Below, piece after piece: positions 42,351 through 52,570 of a stretch of DNA of 64,000 nucleotides (its first letter is position 1; each line of letters begins with the position of its first letter). The position numbers were made by a program, and so were the translations under genes. This stretch comes from Lysobacter changpingensis (GTDB lineage Bacteria > Pseudomonadota > Gammaproteobacteria > Xanthomonadales > Xanthomonadaceae). Location: contig NZ_JADWPE010000002.1 of assembly GCF_017308985.1 (NCBI RefSeq), positions 1,107,794-1,171,793 of the forward strand, read 5' to 3'. A model generated the notes under the pieces. It worked only from the letters and a program-made list of their open reading frames with translations. It had not been told where the DNA came from and searched no databases.

Positions 42351-43577
42351 GTGTCCTCAACCGAGTGTTCCGTTTGCGACTACGACGCCGCACCGCCGGC
42401 CGAGTCCGCACCCACGCATTGGCCCGCGATCGCCTCCCTCACGCTCGGCGTGTTCGGGCTGGTCACCGCCGAATTCCTGCCCGCGAGCCTGCTCACCGCG
42501 ATGGCCGCCGACCTTCGCATCAGCGAAGGCGCGGCGGGCCAGACGGTGACCGCGACGGCGCTGGTCGGCGCGATCGCCGCGCCTTCGATCCCGGTACTCA
42601 CGCGCCGCATGGATCGCCGCCACGTGATGATCGCGCTCACCCTCGCGCTGCTGGCGTCCAACGCGATCGCCGTGTTGGCGTCGAACCTGGCGACGCTGCT
42701 CGTCGCCCGCGTGTTGCTGGGCATCGCGCTGGGCGGGTTCTGGTCGATGGCCGCGCCGCTCGCGCTGCGCCTCGTGCCGGACGACCTGTTCCCGCGCGCG
42801 ATGTCGCTGATCCTCACCGGTGTTTCCGTCGCCACCGTGTGCGCGGCGCCCATCGGCGCGTGGATGGGCGATACGTGGGGGTGGCGCAGCGCGTTCGTCG
42901 CGGCCGGCGCGGTGGGCGTGGTCACGCTCGTCGCGCAACTGGCCACCCTGCCCGCCCTGCCGCCGAAATCGCAGCCGGACCTGCGCGTGCTCGGCCAACT
43001 GTTCGCGCGCGGCCCGGTGCGCGCCGCGCTGGTCGTCGTGCTGCTGGTGATCTCGGGCCACTTCGCCGGCTTCACCTACATCCGTCCGCTGATGGAGAAC
43101 GTGACGCACCTTTCGATCGGCGCGATCTCCGCCGTGCTGCTGGGCTACGGCATCGGCGGATTCTTCGGCAACCTGGCCGGCGGCCATGTCGCGGGCCGCA
43201 GCGAGCGCAACGCGATCGTGCTGGGCAGCGTCATCATCGCCACGCTGGCCGGCGCGCTGCTGCTGGCGGGGCAATCGGCCAGCGTCGCGTCGGTGGCCAT
43301 CGTGCTGTGGGGCTTCGCGTTCGGCGCGTTTCCGGTCGGGTTCCAGATCTGGATCGTCCGCGCCGCACCGGACCAGGCCGAAGGCGCGAGTGGCCTGCTC
43401 GTCGCGGCGTTCCAGACCGCCATCGCCACCGGGGCCATCGGCGGCGGCGTGCTGGTCGATCATGTCGGCGCACTCGGCGGCCCGCTGTTCGCGGTGGTCG
43501 CGATGACGCTCGGCGCCTTGCTGACGCTGCGTTACGGTCCGCGCGGTTCCACTCCGATCACCGTCTCTGGCCACTGA
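42351..43577 (+). CDS. MFS transporter (DHA1 drug-efflux type)
   Basis: 408 aa with 12 hydrophobic helices. Motifs of the DHA1 family are visible: GLVTAEFLPASLLTAMAADL in helix 1, LTRRMDRRHVMIALT in the loop 2-3 (motif A), LVARVLLGIALGGFW and GWRSAFVAAGAVGV. The best start is GTG at 42351; there is no ATG near the right place. Probable proton-coupled efflux of a small hydrophobic or sugar-like compound. It is 9 bp from curA-like and divergent from the AraC gene, suggesting an AraC-controlled efflux/detoxification unit. Confidence 0.87.
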   Translation: MSSTECSVCDYDAAPPAESAPTHWPAIASLTLGVFGLVTAEFLPASLLTAMAADLRISEGAAGQTVTATALVGAIAAPSIPVLTRRMDRRHVMIALTLALLASNAIAVLASNLATLLVARVLLGIALGGFWSMAAPLALRLVPDDLFPRAMSLILTGVSVATVCAAPIGAWMGDTWGWRSAFVAAGAVGVVTLVAQLATLPALPPKSQPDLRVLGQLFARGPVRAALVVVLLVISGHFAGFTYIRPLMENVTHLSIGAISAVLLGYGIGGFFGNLAGGHVAGRSERNAIVLGSVIIATLAGALLLAGQSASVASVAIVLWGFAFGAFPVGFQIWIVRAAPDQAEGASGLLVAAFQTAIATGAIGGGVLVDHVGALGGPLFAVVAMTLGALLTLRYGPRGSTPITVSGH

Positions 43578-43586
43578 GGGCCCACC

Positions 43587-44618
43587 ATGAGCGAACCACG
43601 CCTCAATCGCCGCATCACGCTGATCGCGCGTCCGCAGGGACTACCGACCACGCGCGACTTCCAGCTGGAGACGCATGCCGCGCCCGAACCCGCCGAAGGC
43701 CAGGTGCTGCTGCGCACGCGCTTCCTTTCGCTCGATCCCTACATGCGTGGAATGATGGACGAAGCCGGCCCCGGCTATGCGCCGGGCGTGCGCCTGGGCC
43801 AGGTGATGGTCGGCGGCACCGTCAGCGTCGTGGTCGAATCGCGCAATCCCCGGTTCAAGGCCGGCGACACGGTGCTGTCGAACGCGGGCTGGCAGGACTA
43901 CGCGGTCTCGGACGGCACCGACGTCACGCCGTTGGGCGATCTGCCCCGGCCATCGCTCGCACTCGGCGGACTGGGCATGCCCGGCTTCACCGCGTATGTC
44001 GGGCTGCTCGACATCGGCGACCCCAAGGCCGGCGACACCGTGGTCGTCGCCGCTGCGACCGGCGCGGTGGGTTCGGTCGTCGGGCAGTTGGCGAAGCTCA
44101 AGGGCGCGCGCGTCGTCGGCATCGCCGGCGGTGCGGAAAAATGCCGGCATGCGGTGGAGGTGCTGGGCTTCGACGCATGTCTCGACCATCGCGAGCCCGC
44201 ACTGAAGGAACGCCTCGCCGTGGCCTGCCCCGACGGCATCGATGTGTATTTCGAGAACGTCGGCGGCGACGTGCTCGACGCCGTGCTGCCGTTGCTGAAC
44301 CTGCACGCGCGCGTTCCGGTGTGCGGGTTCATCGCGCATTACAACGAGGAAGGCGGCGCACGCGGCAGCGACAAACGCACGCAACTGCTCGCGACGATAC
44401 TGGCCCGGCGCGTGCGCATGCAGGGCTTCATCATCCTCGACCACTACGCGGACCGCTTCGACGCCTTCCGTCGCGACATGTCCCAATGGATCGCGCAGGG
44501 GCGCGTCAGGCTGCAGGAGGACATCGTGGATGGGCTGGAACAGGCGCCCGCCGCGCTGATCGGCCTGCTGCTGGGCCGCAACTTCGGCAAGGTGGTGGTG
44601 CGGGTGGCCGACGAATAG
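43587..44618 (+). CDS. curA: NADP-dependent, zinc-independent MDR reductase (CurA/leukotriene-B4 dehydrogenase type)
   Basis: 343 aa. The start RRITLIARPQGLPTTRDFQLETH and the catalytic-site element LSLDPYMRGMMDEAG are family hallmarks; VVVAAATGAVGSVVGQLAKLKGARVVGIAGG is the NADP-binding Rossmann loop, and VYFENVGGDVLDAVLPLL and QGFIILDHYADRF follow. The family reduces the double bond of alpha,beta-unsaturated ketones with NADPH. The gene is in operon with the MFS transporter. The CurA name is by similarity in architecture; the true substrate is not known. Confidence 0.85.
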   Translation: MSEPRLNRRITLIARPQGLPTTRDFQLETHAAPEPAEGQVLLRTRFLSLDPYMRGMMDEAGPGYAPGVRLGQVMVGGTVSVVVESRNPRFKAGDTVLSNAGWQDYAVSDGTDVTPLGDLPRPSLALGGLGMPGFTAYVGLLDIGDPKAGDTVVVAAATGAVGSVVGQLAKLKGARVVGIAGGAEKCRHAVEVLGFDACLDHREPALKERLAVACPDGIDVYFENVGGDVLDAVLPLLNLHARVPVCGFIAHYNEEGGARGSDKRTQLLATILARRVRMQGFIILDHYADRFDAFRRDMSQWIAQGRVRLQEDIVDGLEQAPAALIGLLLGRNFGKVVVRVADE

Positions 44619-45023
44619 CGCTCGTTGCGAGCCGTGCGGAACCCGGTCGTCCTCATGGTTTCGATCGGGCAGCGTGAGTGCTGGCACGAGCAGCCATGGG
44701 ATGCAGTGCATCGATGGGAGCGTCGCGCCCGATGTCTCCTGCGGGTACCCGCTACGCAAACGGTCAGGCGCGCGCGTGCAGGCAGGCTACTCTCCGGCAC
44801 TGTTGCCATGTATCGGCACGCACACGAAAACACCATGGAGATCGGCATGAAGTACGAGGGCTCGACGGCGTCGGGACCCGCGCGACGGAAACGCGCTGCG
44901 TGGAGAATGCTCATCCCGGGCGAACTCAATGCACGCGTGCACGCGTTGAGTGCGAAGGTCGCCGCGGGCCGCTCCACTGCCGCCCCGTAGCATTCCGCGT
45001 GCAGCCTGACCCGGTGAGTCGCA
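44619..45023. other. Intergenic stretch with one weak small frame
   Basis: 405 bp between the reductase gene and a convergent membrane protein gene. Apart from the small frame at 44847 no gene is supported. No strong terminator hairpin is seen. Confidence 0.35.
44847..44990 (+). CDS. Possible 47-aa basic small protein
   Basis: MKYEGSTASGPARRKRAAWR with GGAG 8 nt before the ATG, continuing to LIPGELNARVHALSAKVAAGRSTAAP. Basic and without signal or membrane helix. It resembles nothing known. The ribosome-binding site is the main evidence, so it may be spurious. Confidence 0.3.
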   Translation: MKYEGSTASGPARRKRAAWRMLIPGELNARVHALSAKVAAGRSTAAP

Positions 45024-45413
45024 TCAACGGAACCGGGTTCTTCCGGTTCGAATGGCGGTCTTCAAAGGATCGCTTCGGACGATGATCCAGCAGTCCAGGA
45101 AGTAGAGACCTGTTGCCATCGGGAGGCACGCGGCGAAGTAGATGAGCGGCTTGACGTTCGCGCCCAGGCTCGCTTCGCGCATGGCATCGGCGAAAGGCGC
45201 CATCAACACGGGCGAGAACAGGAAGGACACCAGGTAGTACAGTCCAAACACCAGATACCGGTAGCCGAACCTCCGCCACGGCGAAGGGCTTCTTGTCGAC
45301 TCCGTGGAAAGCAGGTAGCCACCGATGTACAACCGGCCGAAGAAGCCGGCCACTCCTGCCAGGAATGTGTGCGCCAACAGGATCTTGTACAGAACGCCGG
45401 CTTCGTCCGACAT
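45024..45413 (-). CDS. Four-helix membrane protein, unknown
   Basis: 129 aa. Hydrophobic helices at about 8-28 (YKILLAHTFLAGVAGFFGRLY), 51-75 (YLVFGLYYLVSFLFSPVLMA) and 88-112 (KPLIYFAACLPMATGLYFLDCWI), possibly one more. No family recognised. A half-copy of the TGTCCGCT palindrome (GCAGCGGACATTAGC) lies 24 bp upstream of the start, the same relation seen in the 39-41 kb array, so the gene may be an isolated member of that class. Confidence 0.65.
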   Translation of the reverse strand: MSDEAGVLYKILLAHTFLAGVAGFFGRLYIGGYLLSTESTRSPSPWRRFGYRYLVFGLYYLVSFLFSPVLMAPFADAMREASLGANVKPLIYFAACLPMATGLYFLDCWIIVRSDPLKTAIRTGRTRFR

Positions 45414-45437
45414 CGCGCTTCCTTGCAGGTGCGTTGG

Positions 45438-45452
45438 CAGCGGACATTAGCA
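45438..45452 (+). repeat. Half-site of the TGTCCGCT palindrome, copy f
   Basis: GGCAGCGGACATTAG matches the right arm plus the trailing TTAG of copy e. The left arm is missing. It lies upstream of the 129-aa membrane protein start. Confidence 0.55.
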
Positions 45453-45594
45453 TCCTGACAGGCCAGATGCGGTGCCGTTGCACACGGCCGCAGCCGGGCA
45501 TGGGCAGCGGTGGCCCTCCCGCAACATGTCGATCCGCACCCCCCTGGTTCGTCATATCCACGAACCGCCCCGATCCGTCACCGGAAAACCCGCC

Positions 45595-46281
45595 ATGCAC
45601 AGCGGCACGCAACGAACGAGCGCCCCCACGATTCCCACCATCACCGCCTTCGAACGATCCCCCGACCGTGGGCAGGGACTGTCGCGCGACATGCGCGTGC
45701 GCTGGGCGCTGGAGGAAGTCGGGCAGCCATACAACGTGCGCCTGCTTTCGTTCGAGGCGATGAAGCAACCCGCGCACCTAGCACTGCATCCGTTCGGGCA
45801 GATTCCAACGTTCGAGCAAGGCGATCTCGTCCTGTTCGAAACCGGCGCGATCGTGCTCCACGTCGCACAGCATCACGCGGGCCTGTTGCCGGACGACGCG
45901 AACGCGCGCGCACGTGCGATCGCTTGGATGTTCGCCGCGCTCAACACGGTGGAGCCGCCGATCCTGGAACTGGTGACCGTCCGGATTCTGGAACGCGACA
46001 AGCCCTGGAGCAGCGAGCGTCTTCCGCTGGTGCAGGATCGCATCCGCGAGCGATTGGTCCCGCTGTCCACCCGCCTGGGCGATGCCGAATGGCTCGATGG
46101 TGCATTCACCATCGGCGATCTGATGATGGTGTCGGTGCTGCTCCGGTTGAAGCCCTCCGGCATGCTGGGCGAATTCCCGGCGCTTTCCGCCTACGTTGCG
46201 CGGGCCGAAGCGCGGCCCGCGTACCGGCGGGCGTTCGATGCGCAACTGGCGGTGTTCAACGCCACGCAGCCCCGGAAATGA
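45595..46281 (+). CDS. Glutathione S-transferase family protein
   Basis: 228 aa. The thioredoxin-like half includes TITAFERSPDRGQGLSRDMRVRWALEEVGQPYNVRLLSF, then HPFGQIPTFEQGDLVLFETGAIVLHVAQH with cis-Pro and the E-S/T motif (ETG) for glutathione. The C-terminal helical half has FTIGDLMMVSVLLRL in the usual N-capping region. The exact catalytic Ser/Tyr/Cys is unclear because the usual S/Y/C position reads SPDRGQG. Start at 45595 is preceded by GGAAAA. Substrate unknown. Confidence 0.85.
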   Translation: MHSGTQRTSAPTIPTITAFERSPDRGQGLSRDMRVRWALEEVGQPYNVRLLSFEAMKQPAHLALHPFGQIPTFEQGDLVLFETGAIVLHVAQHHAGLLPDDANARARAIAWMFAALNTVEPPILELVTVRILERDKPWSSERLPLVQDRIRERLVPLSTRLGDAEWLDGAFTIGDLMMVSVLLRLKPSGMLGEFPALSAYVARAEARPAYRRAFDAQLAVFNATQPRK

Positions 46282-46365
46282 GCATTCCGGACGGATCGCA
46301 CTCACCCGGCTGCATGCGCACAAGTGATACCTTAGTGCGCTTGTTTACTTGGGTGATGATCGGAC

Positions 46366-46797
46366 ATGCCGAATCTGGGCTCTGTACTGAAGGCTGAAAT
46401 CTCTAGGCTCGCGCGCAAGGAAGTACGTGCGGAAGTCGAAGCGCTACGGAAAGCCAGTGGCACCTATCGCAGGGAAATCGCCGAGCTGAAGCGGCAGGTC
46501 GTGCAGCTGGAACGCAGGCTCAGGCAGGCGTCGAAAGCGGCCCCGGCCGCCGCTGCGGCAAGCACCGAAGAGGAGCCCGCGCGCGTGCGTTTCAGCGCCA
46601 AGGGCCTGCAATCGCTGCGCGCCCGGCTGGATCTTTCCGCCGCCGACTTCGGGAAGCTGGCCGGCGTGAGCGGCCAGTCGATCTATCACTGGGAACAGGG
46701 CAAGTCCGTTCCGCGCAAGTCGCAGCTGCCCAAGCTCGCCGGCCTGCGCGGCCTCGGCAAGAAGGAAGCCCGGGCGCGCGTCGACGCGCTTTCCTGA
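46366..46797 (+). CDS. Coiled-coil plus XRE-type helix-turn-helix protein
   Basis: 143 aa. The first half is a charged helix (IARKEVRAEVEALRKASGTY..., ELKRQVVQLERRLRQA) with heptad character, followed by an Ala-rich linker. From about residue 78 (KGLQSLRARLDLSAADFGKLAGVSGQSIYHWEQGKSVPRKSQLPKL) it is an XRE/Cro HTH. A conserved architecture in Xanthomonads and Pseudomonads of unknown target; probably a DNA-binding regulator. It stands between the GST gene and the pao operon. Confidence 0.82.
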   Translation: MPNLGSVLKAEISRLARKEVRAEVEALRKASGTYRREIAELKRQVVQLERRLRQASKAAPAAAAASTEEEPARVRFSAKGLQSLRARLDLSAADFGKLAGVSGQSIYHWEQGKSVPRKSQLPKLAGLRGLGKKEARARVDALS

Positions 46798-47059
46798 TCG
46801 GGGACCGCTGGCACCGCCAGCCGCTCCCACCTTGATACCCGCCTGCTGATCCGGGCGCGGCCATGTGTCGCACCCGGATGTTCCTGTGCGCCTCGGCGAG
46901 GAACGTTTCGTCAGGCCGTCCTCGCACGCGGACCTGTAACAAACCCGCGTTGACGCCGAATTCACTTCGTACTCGCGATGCCTCTGCTAAGCAGGGGAGC
47001 CGGCCGCGACCCATCGTGTCGCCAAGCGCCCCCCTTCTCCACCGGTTCGAGGGCAGAGA

Positions 47060-47710
47060 ATGAAATTCGACGAACGCGGCCTGCGGGCCACCCGGCGCGA
47101 AGTGCTCAAGGCAGGCGCGGTCACCGTCGCCGCCGGCGTGATGCCGGCCGGCACCGTCGTCGCCGCGCAGACGGACGACGCGCAGGACATCGCACCGGCC
47201 AGCGCCAAGGTGGCGTTCAAGGTCAACGGCAAGGCGCACGAACTCGACGTCGACACGCGCACCACCCTGCTCGACGCGCTGCGCGAACACCTGCATCTCA
47301 CCGGCACCAAGAAGGGCTGCGACCACGGCCAGTGCGGCGCGTGCACCGTCATCGTCGACGGCCGCCGCATCAATTCCTGCCTGTCGCTCGCGGTGATGCA
47401 CGAAGGCAGCGAAGTCACCACCATCGAAGGCCTGGGCACGCCGCAACGCATGCATCCGATGCAGCGCGCCTTCGTGAAGCACGACGGCTACCAGTGCGGC
47501 TACTGCACGCCGGGGCAGATCTGTTCGGCGGTCGCGGTGCTGGACGAGATCAAGGCGGGCGTTCCCAGCCATGTCACGGCCGATCTCACCGCCCGACCAG
47601 GGCTCACCACCGACGAACTGCGCGAGCGGATGAGCGGCAACATCTGCCGCTGCGGCGCGTACTCCAACATCGTCGATGCGATCTCCGAGGTCGCGGGGGT
47701 GAAGGCATGA
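47060..47710 (+). CDS. paoA: Aldehyde oxidoreductase iron-sulfur subunit PaoA
   Basis: 216 aa. Twin-arginine leader ([21 protein letters not shown]), so the complex is exported by Tat. One [2Fe-2S] cluster is bound by the ferredoxin-type [16 protein letters not shown] region and a second by [12 protein letters not shown] and [12 protein letters not shown]. These match the small subunit of the xanthine oxidase family, PaoA branch. The gene overlaps paoB by ATGA. Together PaoABC oxidise aromatic and other aldehydes to acids in the periplasm. Confidence 0.93.
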   Translation: MKFDERGLRATRREVLKAGAVTVAAGVMPAGTVVAAQTDDAQDIAPASAKVAFKVNGKAHELDVDTRTTLLDALREHLHLTGTKKGCDHGQCGACTVIVDGRRINSCLSLAVMHEGSEVTTIEGLGTPQRMHPMQRAFVKHDGYQCGYCTPGQICSAVAVLDEIKAGVPSHVTADLTARPGLTTDELRERMSGNICRCGAYSNIVDAISEVAGVKA

Positions 47711-48663
47711 AGGCATTCACCTACGAGCGCGCGCGAAGCCCCGCCGAAGCCGCGTCGGCCGCCAGCAATCATCCACGCGCGCGCTTCATCGCCGGCGGCA
47801 CGAACCTGCTGGACCTGATGAAGCTGGAGATCGAGACGCCCGCGCATCTCATCGACATCAACCACCTCGGTCTCGACACGATCGAGCAGACGCGCGACGG
47901 CGGTCTGCGCATCGGCGCACTCGTCCGCAACACCGATCTGGCCGCCGACGAACGCGTGCGTCGCGATTACGCCGTGCTCTCGCGCGCACTGCTTTCCGGC
48001 GCGTCCGGACAGCTGCGCAATCGCGCGACCACCGCCGGCAACCTGCTGCAACGCACGCGCTGCCCGTACTTCTACGACACCAACCAGCCGTGCAACAAAC
48101 GCCGCCCCGGCAGCGGCTGCGCAGCGCTCGAAGGTTTCAGCCGTCATAACGCGATCGTCGGTGCCAGCGACGACTGCATCGCCACGCACCCCAGCGACAT
48201 GGCGGTGGCGATGCGCGTGCTCGATGCGACGGTGGACACCGTGCAGCCCGACGGCAACGCACGCTCGATTCCCATCGCCGAGTTCCACCGCCTTCCCGGC
48301 AAGACACCGCACATCGAACACGTGCTCGCGCCCGGCGAGCTGATCACCGCCGTCACGCTGCCCAGGCCCGTCGGCGGTCGGCACGTGTACCGCAAGGTGC
48401 GCGATCGCGCGTCGTACGCGTTCGCGCTGGTGTCGGTGGCCGCGATCGTGCAGGACGACGGACGCGGGCGCATCGCCGTCGGCGGCATCGCGCACAAGCC
48501 GTGGCGCGTGGAATCGGCGGAAAGCGAACTGCCGCGCGGCGCCAAGGCCGCGACCGAAGCCCTGCTGCAAGGCGCGCGCACCACCCGCTACAACGAGTTC
48601 AAGCGACCGCTGGTGGAGCGCACCATCGCGGCGGTGCTGATCGACGGGGAGAGCCAGGCATGA
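47707..48663 (+). CDS. paoB: Aldehyde oxidoreductase FAD subunit PaoB
   Basis: 318 aa. The FAD-binding start [19 protein letters not shown] and [19 protein letters not shown] loop are typical. The [20 protein letters not shown] and SGCAAL segment supplies the Cys residues of the extra [4Fe-4S] cluster that distinguishes PaoB from most other FAD subunits. C-terminal region ([19 protein letters not shown]) is the CODH-like domain. Overlaps paoA and paoC at ATGA junctions, so the three subunits are translationally coupled. Confidence 0.92.
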   Translation: MKAFTYERARSPAEAASAASNHPRARFIAGGTNLLDLMKLEIETPAHLIDINHLGLDTIEQTRDGGLRIGALVRNTDLAADERVRRDYAVLSRALLSGASGQLRNRATTAGNLLQRTRCPYFYDTNQPCNKRRPGSGCAALEGFSRHNAIVGASDDCIATHPSDMAVAMRVLDATVDTVQPDGNARSIPIAEFHRLPGKTPHIEHVLAPGELITAVTLPRPVGGRHVYRKVRDRASYAFALVSVAAIVQDDGRGRIAVGGIAHKPWRVESAESELPRGAKAATEALLQGARTTRYNEFKRPLVERTIAAVLIDGESQA

Positions 48664-50867
48664 AGTTCGACACGCCCGCCACCACCAATCCCATCGACAA
48701 GGGCCAGGTCGTCGGCAAGCCGACCGACCGCATCGACGGCCCGCTGAAAACCACCGGCACCGCGCCGTATGCCTACGAACGCCACGACGTCGCGCGCAAC
48801 GTCGCGTACGGCTACATCGTCGGCGCGGGCATCGGCAAGGGCCGCATCGCGCTGCTCGACGACACCGCCGCGCGCAAGGCGCCCGGCGTGCTCGCCATCG
48901 TCACCGCGAAGAACGCGGGCGAACTGGGCAAGGGCAACTTCAACACGGCGAAGCTGCTCGGCGGGCCGGAGATCGACCACTACCACCAGGCCATCGCGAT
49001 CGTCGTCGCCGAGACCTTCGAACAGGCGCGCGCCGCGGCGAACCTGATCCGCGTCGATTACACGCGCGGCAAGGGACGTTTCGACCTCGCCGCCGCGAAG
49101 GAATCGGCGCCCGCTCCGACGCCGAAACAGGACCCCAAGCCCGACACGTCCGTCGGCGATTTCGAAGGCGCGTTCGCATCGGCGCCGGTGAAGCTGGACG
49201 CGACCTACACCACGCCCGACCAGTCGCACATGATGATGGAGCCGCACGCGACCATCGCCGCGTGGGAAGGCGACAAGCTCACCGTGTGGACCTCCAACCA
49301 GATGATCAACTGGAGTCGCGGCGACCTCGCGAAGACGCTCGGCGTTCCCAAGGAGAACGTGCGCCTGGATTCGCCCTACATCGGCGGCGGTTTCGGCGGA
49401 AAGCTGTTCATCCGCTCGGACGTCCTGCTCGCCGCGCTGGGCGCGCGGGCCGCGAAGCGCCCCGTGAAGGTCGCGCTGCAACGGCCGCTGATGGCGAACA
49501 ACACCACGCATCGGCCGGCGACGATCCAGCGCATCCGCATCGGCGCGAACCGCGACGGAAAGATCACCGCCATCGGCCACGAAAGCTGGAACGGCGACCT
49601 GCCCGGCGGGCAGCCCGAAGTCGCCGTGCAGCAGACGCGCCTGTTCTACGCCGGCGAGAACCGCATGACGCGGATGCGCCTGGCCGAGCTCGACCTGCCC
49701 GAAGGCAACGCGATGCGCGCGCCCGGCGAAGCGCCCGGGTTGATGGCGCTGGAAATCGCCATGGACGAGATGGCCGAAAAACTCGACATGGACCCGGTGC
49801 AGTTCCGCATCGTCAACGACACGCAGGTCGATCCGGAGAATCCAACGCGCCCGTTCTCGCAGCGCAACTTCGTCGAATGCCTGCGCAAGGGCGCGGATCG
49901 TTTCGGCTGGAGCCGCCGCGCATCGAAGCCCGGCACCGTGCGCGACGGCCGATGGCTGGTCGGCATGGGCGTGGCCGGCGCGTTCCGCAACAACCTGCTG
50001 CAACCCTCCGCCGCGCGCGTGCGCCTGGACCCGCGCGGCATCGTGACGGTCGAAACCGACATGACCGACATCGGCACCGGCAGCTACACCATCGTCGGCC
50101 AGACGGCGGCGGAGATGATGGGCGTGCCGCTGGATCGCGTGGTGGTCAAGCTGGGCGATTCGGATTTCCCCATCTCCTGCGGTTCCGGCGGGCAATGGGG
50201 CGGCAACAATTCCACGGCGGGCGTGTTCGCGGCGTGCGTGAAGTTGCGCGAGGCCATCGCGACGAAGCTCGGCTTCGACCCGGCGCAGGTGGAGTTCGTC
50301 GATGAACAGGTGCGTTCCGGTTCGCGTCGCGTCGCGCTGGCGGACGCGGCGAAGGACGGCGAGATCGTCGCCGAGGACCGCATCGAATACGGCGACCTCG
50401 ACAAGCAGTACCAGCAGTCCACCTTCGGCGCGCACTTCGCGGAAGTGGGCGTGGACCGCATCACCGGCGAAATGCGCGTGCGCCGCATGTTGGCGGTGTG
50501 TTCGGCGGGACGCATCCTCAACCCGAAGGCGGCGCGCAGCCAGGTCATCGGCGCGATGACGATGGGCGTGGGCGCGGCGCTGATGGAGGAACTCGCGGTC
50601 GACAAACGCTTCGGCTTCTTCGTCAACCACGACCTGGCGAGTTACGAAGTGCCCGTGCATGCGGACATCCCGCACCAGGAGGTGATCTTCCTGGATGAAA
50701 CCGACCCGATCTCCTCGCCGATGAAGGCCAAGGGCGTGGGCGAGCTGGGCATCTGCGGCGTCGGCGCGGCGGTGGCGAACGCGATCTACAACGCGACGGG
50801 TGCGCGCGTGCGCGATTATCCGATCACGCTGGACAAGCTGTTCGCCAAGCTGACGCTTCCGGCCTGA
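48660..50867 (+). CDS. paoC: Aldehyde oxidoreductase molybdenum subunit PaoC
   Basis: 735 aa, the length of E. coli PaoC (732). It has the ald_Xan_dh hammerhead domain ([22 protein letters not shown]), the large Mo-cofactor domain with [65 protein letters not shown] and, near the end, [19 protein letters not shown]. The glutamate in GVGELG is the family's catalytic base. Cofactor should be molybdopterin cytosine dinucleotide. Followed by its maturation genes. Confidence 0.94.
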   Translation: MKFDTPATTNPIDKGQVVGKPTDRIDGPLKTTGTAPYAYERHDVARNVAYGYIVGAGIGKGRIALLDDTAARKAPGVLAIVTAKNAGELGKGNFNTAKLLGGPEIDHYHQAIAIVVAETFEQARAAANLIRVDYTRGKGRFDLAAAKESAPAPTPKQDPKPDTSVGDFEGAFASAPVKLDATYTTPDQSHMMMEPHATIAAWEGDKLTVWTSNQMINWSRGDLAKTLGVPKENVRLDSPYIGGGFGGKLFIRSDVLLAALGARAAKRPVKVALQRPLMANNTTHRPATIQRIRIGANRDGKITAIGHESWNGDLPGGQPEVAVQQTRLFYAGENRMTRMRLAELDLPEGNAMRAPGEAPGLMALEIAMDEMAEKLDMDPVQFRIVNDTQVDPENPTRPFSQRNFVECLRKGADRFGWSRRASKPGTVRDGRWLVGMGVAGAFRNNLLQPSAARVRLDPRGIVTVETDMTDIGTGSYTIVGQTAAEMMGVPLDRVVVKLGDSDFPISCGSGGQWGGNNSTAGVFAACVKLREAIATKLGFDPAQVEFVDEQVRSGSRRVALADAAKDGEIVAEDRIEYGDLDKQYQQSTFGAHFAEVGVDRITGEMRVRRMLAVCSAGRILNPKAARSQVIGAMTMGVGAALMEELAVDKRFGFFVNHDLASYEVPVHADIPHQEVIFLDETDPISSPMKAKGVGELGICGVGAAVANAIYNATGARVRDYPITLDKLFAKLTLPA

Positions 50868-50880
50868 GGAACACCGTGCC

Positions 50881-51921
50881 ATGACGCTCGTCTCCACCGC
50901 CTCGCCCGCGCACGACGCGTCGCGCACATCAGGCGCATCGGTGCAGGTTGCCAGCGGCAATGCGATCCGCATCATCGACGCGGCGCTTCGCGGCATTCGC
51001 GCCGGTGAGCGCGCGGTGCTGGCGGCCGTGCTGGAGACGGAAGGCTCGACGTACGCAGGCACGGGCGCGATGGCGGTCTTCGGCGAAGGCGGACACGTGG
51101 GCTGGTTGAGTGGCGGATGCCTGGAGCCGGAGATCGAGCAATGCGCGATCGCCGCAGCATCGAGCGGCACGATCGGCTGGCTGGAGATCGACACGCGTGC
51201 CGACGAATCGCTGCTGAGCGGATCGGCCGTGGGATGTCGCGGACGTCTGCGGATGGCGCTGCTGCCGTTGCATGAGCTCGCGGGCATCGAGTCGGTGCTG
51301 GAGCGCTGGTTGCTGGGCCATGCACACGTGATGCTGGAGGTAACGGCCGGCGGTGTCGTTCGCATCGAGGCATCGACGCTTCATCGCGAATGGTCGCTGC
51401 ATGCGCAGCCCGTCGCGTGGCCCGCGCAACGATGGTCGGTCTCGATCCCGCGCCCGCCGGACGTGCTGATCCTTGGCGCAGGCCCGGAAAGCGCGACACT
51501 GGTGCCGCTGTTGCGGGAACTCGGCTGGCGCGTGCGCGTGGCCGAACGCCGGCCGCGATGGCGCGACGATGCGGCGCTCGCCCGGCTGCGCAACGCCGCC
51601 ATGCTGCTCGACGCGACGCCACGCGACGCGCTCGTGCAGGCGGGCGACGTGGACGCGGTGCTGGTGATGCATCATCACTTCGAACTCGACCGCGAAGCGC
51701 TTGACGCACTGGCCGCATCCACGATTCCGTTCATCGGCCTGCTCGGCCCCGTGCGGCGGCAGGAAGACTTGTTCAAGCTGCTGCGCCCGGAACAGCGCGC
51801 CGCATTGCAGCCGCGCCTGCGTTCGCCGGTGGGCATCGACCTGGGCGGTCGCGGCCCGGAGACGATCGCGCTCAGCATCGCCGCGCAGATGCAGGCGTGG
51901 CGACACGACGCGGGCGCGTAA
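50881..51921 (+). CDS. paoD: XdhC/CoxI-type molybdenum cofactor maturation protein PaoD
   Basis: 346 aa. N-terminal XdhC domain: VLAAVLETEGSTYAGTGAMAVF and GWLSGGCLEPEIEQ contain the conserved G-S-x-P/Y and SGGC elements, with the Cys that binds the cofactor. The C-terminal Rossmann domain has VLILGAGPESATLVPLL and VLVMHHHFELDREAL. It sulfurates and inserts molybdopterin cytosine dinucleotide into PaoC. Thirteen bp after paoC. Belongs to the same operon and ends 7 bp before mocA. Confidence 0.9.
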   Translation: MTLVSTASPAHDASRTSGASVQVASGNAIRIIDAALRGIRAGERAVLAAVLETEGSTYAGTGAMAVFGEGGHVGWLSGGCLEPEIEQCAIAAASSGTIGWLEIDTRADESLLSGSAVGCRGRLRMALLPLHELAGIESVLERWLLGHAHVMLEVTAGGVVRIEASTLHREWSLHAQPVAWPAQRWSVSIPRPPDVLILGAGPESATLVPLLRELGWRVRVAERRPRWRDDAALARLRNAAMLLDATPRDALVQAGDVDAVLVMHHHFELDREALDALAASTIPFIGLLGPVRRQEDLFKLLRPEQRAALQPRLRSPVGIDLGGRGPETIALSIAAQMQAWRHDAGA

Positions 51922-51928
51922 GCCGACG

Positions 51929-52570
51929 ATGGCCACACCCGCGAAGCACGTCGGCGTGGTGCTCGCCGCAGGTGGAAGCTCGCGCCTGGGCCAGCCGAAG
52001 CAGTTGCTCCGACGCGACGGCGAAACGGTGATCCACCGCACCGTGCGGCTGGTCGCGACGACCGGTGCCGAATGCATCGTCGTCGTCCTTGGCGCCGGTC
52101 ACGACCGATTCGCGGACGAACTCGCGGACCTGCCCTGCACGATCGTCGTGAACGCCGGATGGTCCACGGGCATCGCGGGCAGCCTGCGCAGCTCCGCGCC
52201 GCACGTGCCCGCTGATGCGTTGGCGTTGATCGTCGCCTGCGACCAGCCGGCCCTGGAATCGCACCATCTACATGCATTGCTGACCGGCGCATGCAGCGTC
52301 GTGTCGCACAGCGCGGCCACCGACACCGGACGCGTGATCGGCGTTCCCGCCGTCGTCCCCGGCGCGTGGTTCGCGGACATGGAGGCGACCGGCGACCACG
52401 GCTTCCGCGACCGCCTGCGCGACCTCGCCCCCGACGCGGTGTTCCGGCTGCACGCCCCGGAACTCGCCCGGGATATCGACACACCGGCGGACCTGCACGA
52501 CGCCGTCGCAGCCGGATGGCTGGACCCCGTCGCGACGAACGAACCCCATCGCGACATGTCGCCTTTGTAG
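51929..52570 (+). CDS. mocA: Molybdenum cofactor cytidylyltransferase (MocA-like)
   Basis: 213 aa. The nucleotidyltransferase start HVGVVLAAGGSSRLGQPKQLL is the MobA/MocA signature, and ALIVACDQPALESHHL provides the metal-binding Asp. MocA joins CMP to molybdopterin to make the cytosine dinucleotide form that PaoC uses, so its place directly after paoD makes functional sense. MobA (GMP) is the alternative assignment but the operon argues for MocA. The stop is followed at once by a REP palindrome. Confidence 0.88.
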   Translation: MATPAKHVGVVLAAGGSSRLGQPKQLLRRDGETVIHRTVRLVATTGAECIVVVLGAGHDRFADELADLPCTIVVNAGWSTGIAGSLRSSAPHVPADALALIVACDQPALESHHLHALLTGACSVVSHSAATDTGRVIGVPAVVPGAWFADMEATGDHGFRDRLRDLAPDAVFRLHAPELARDIDTPADLHDAVAAGWLDPVATNEPHRDMSPL

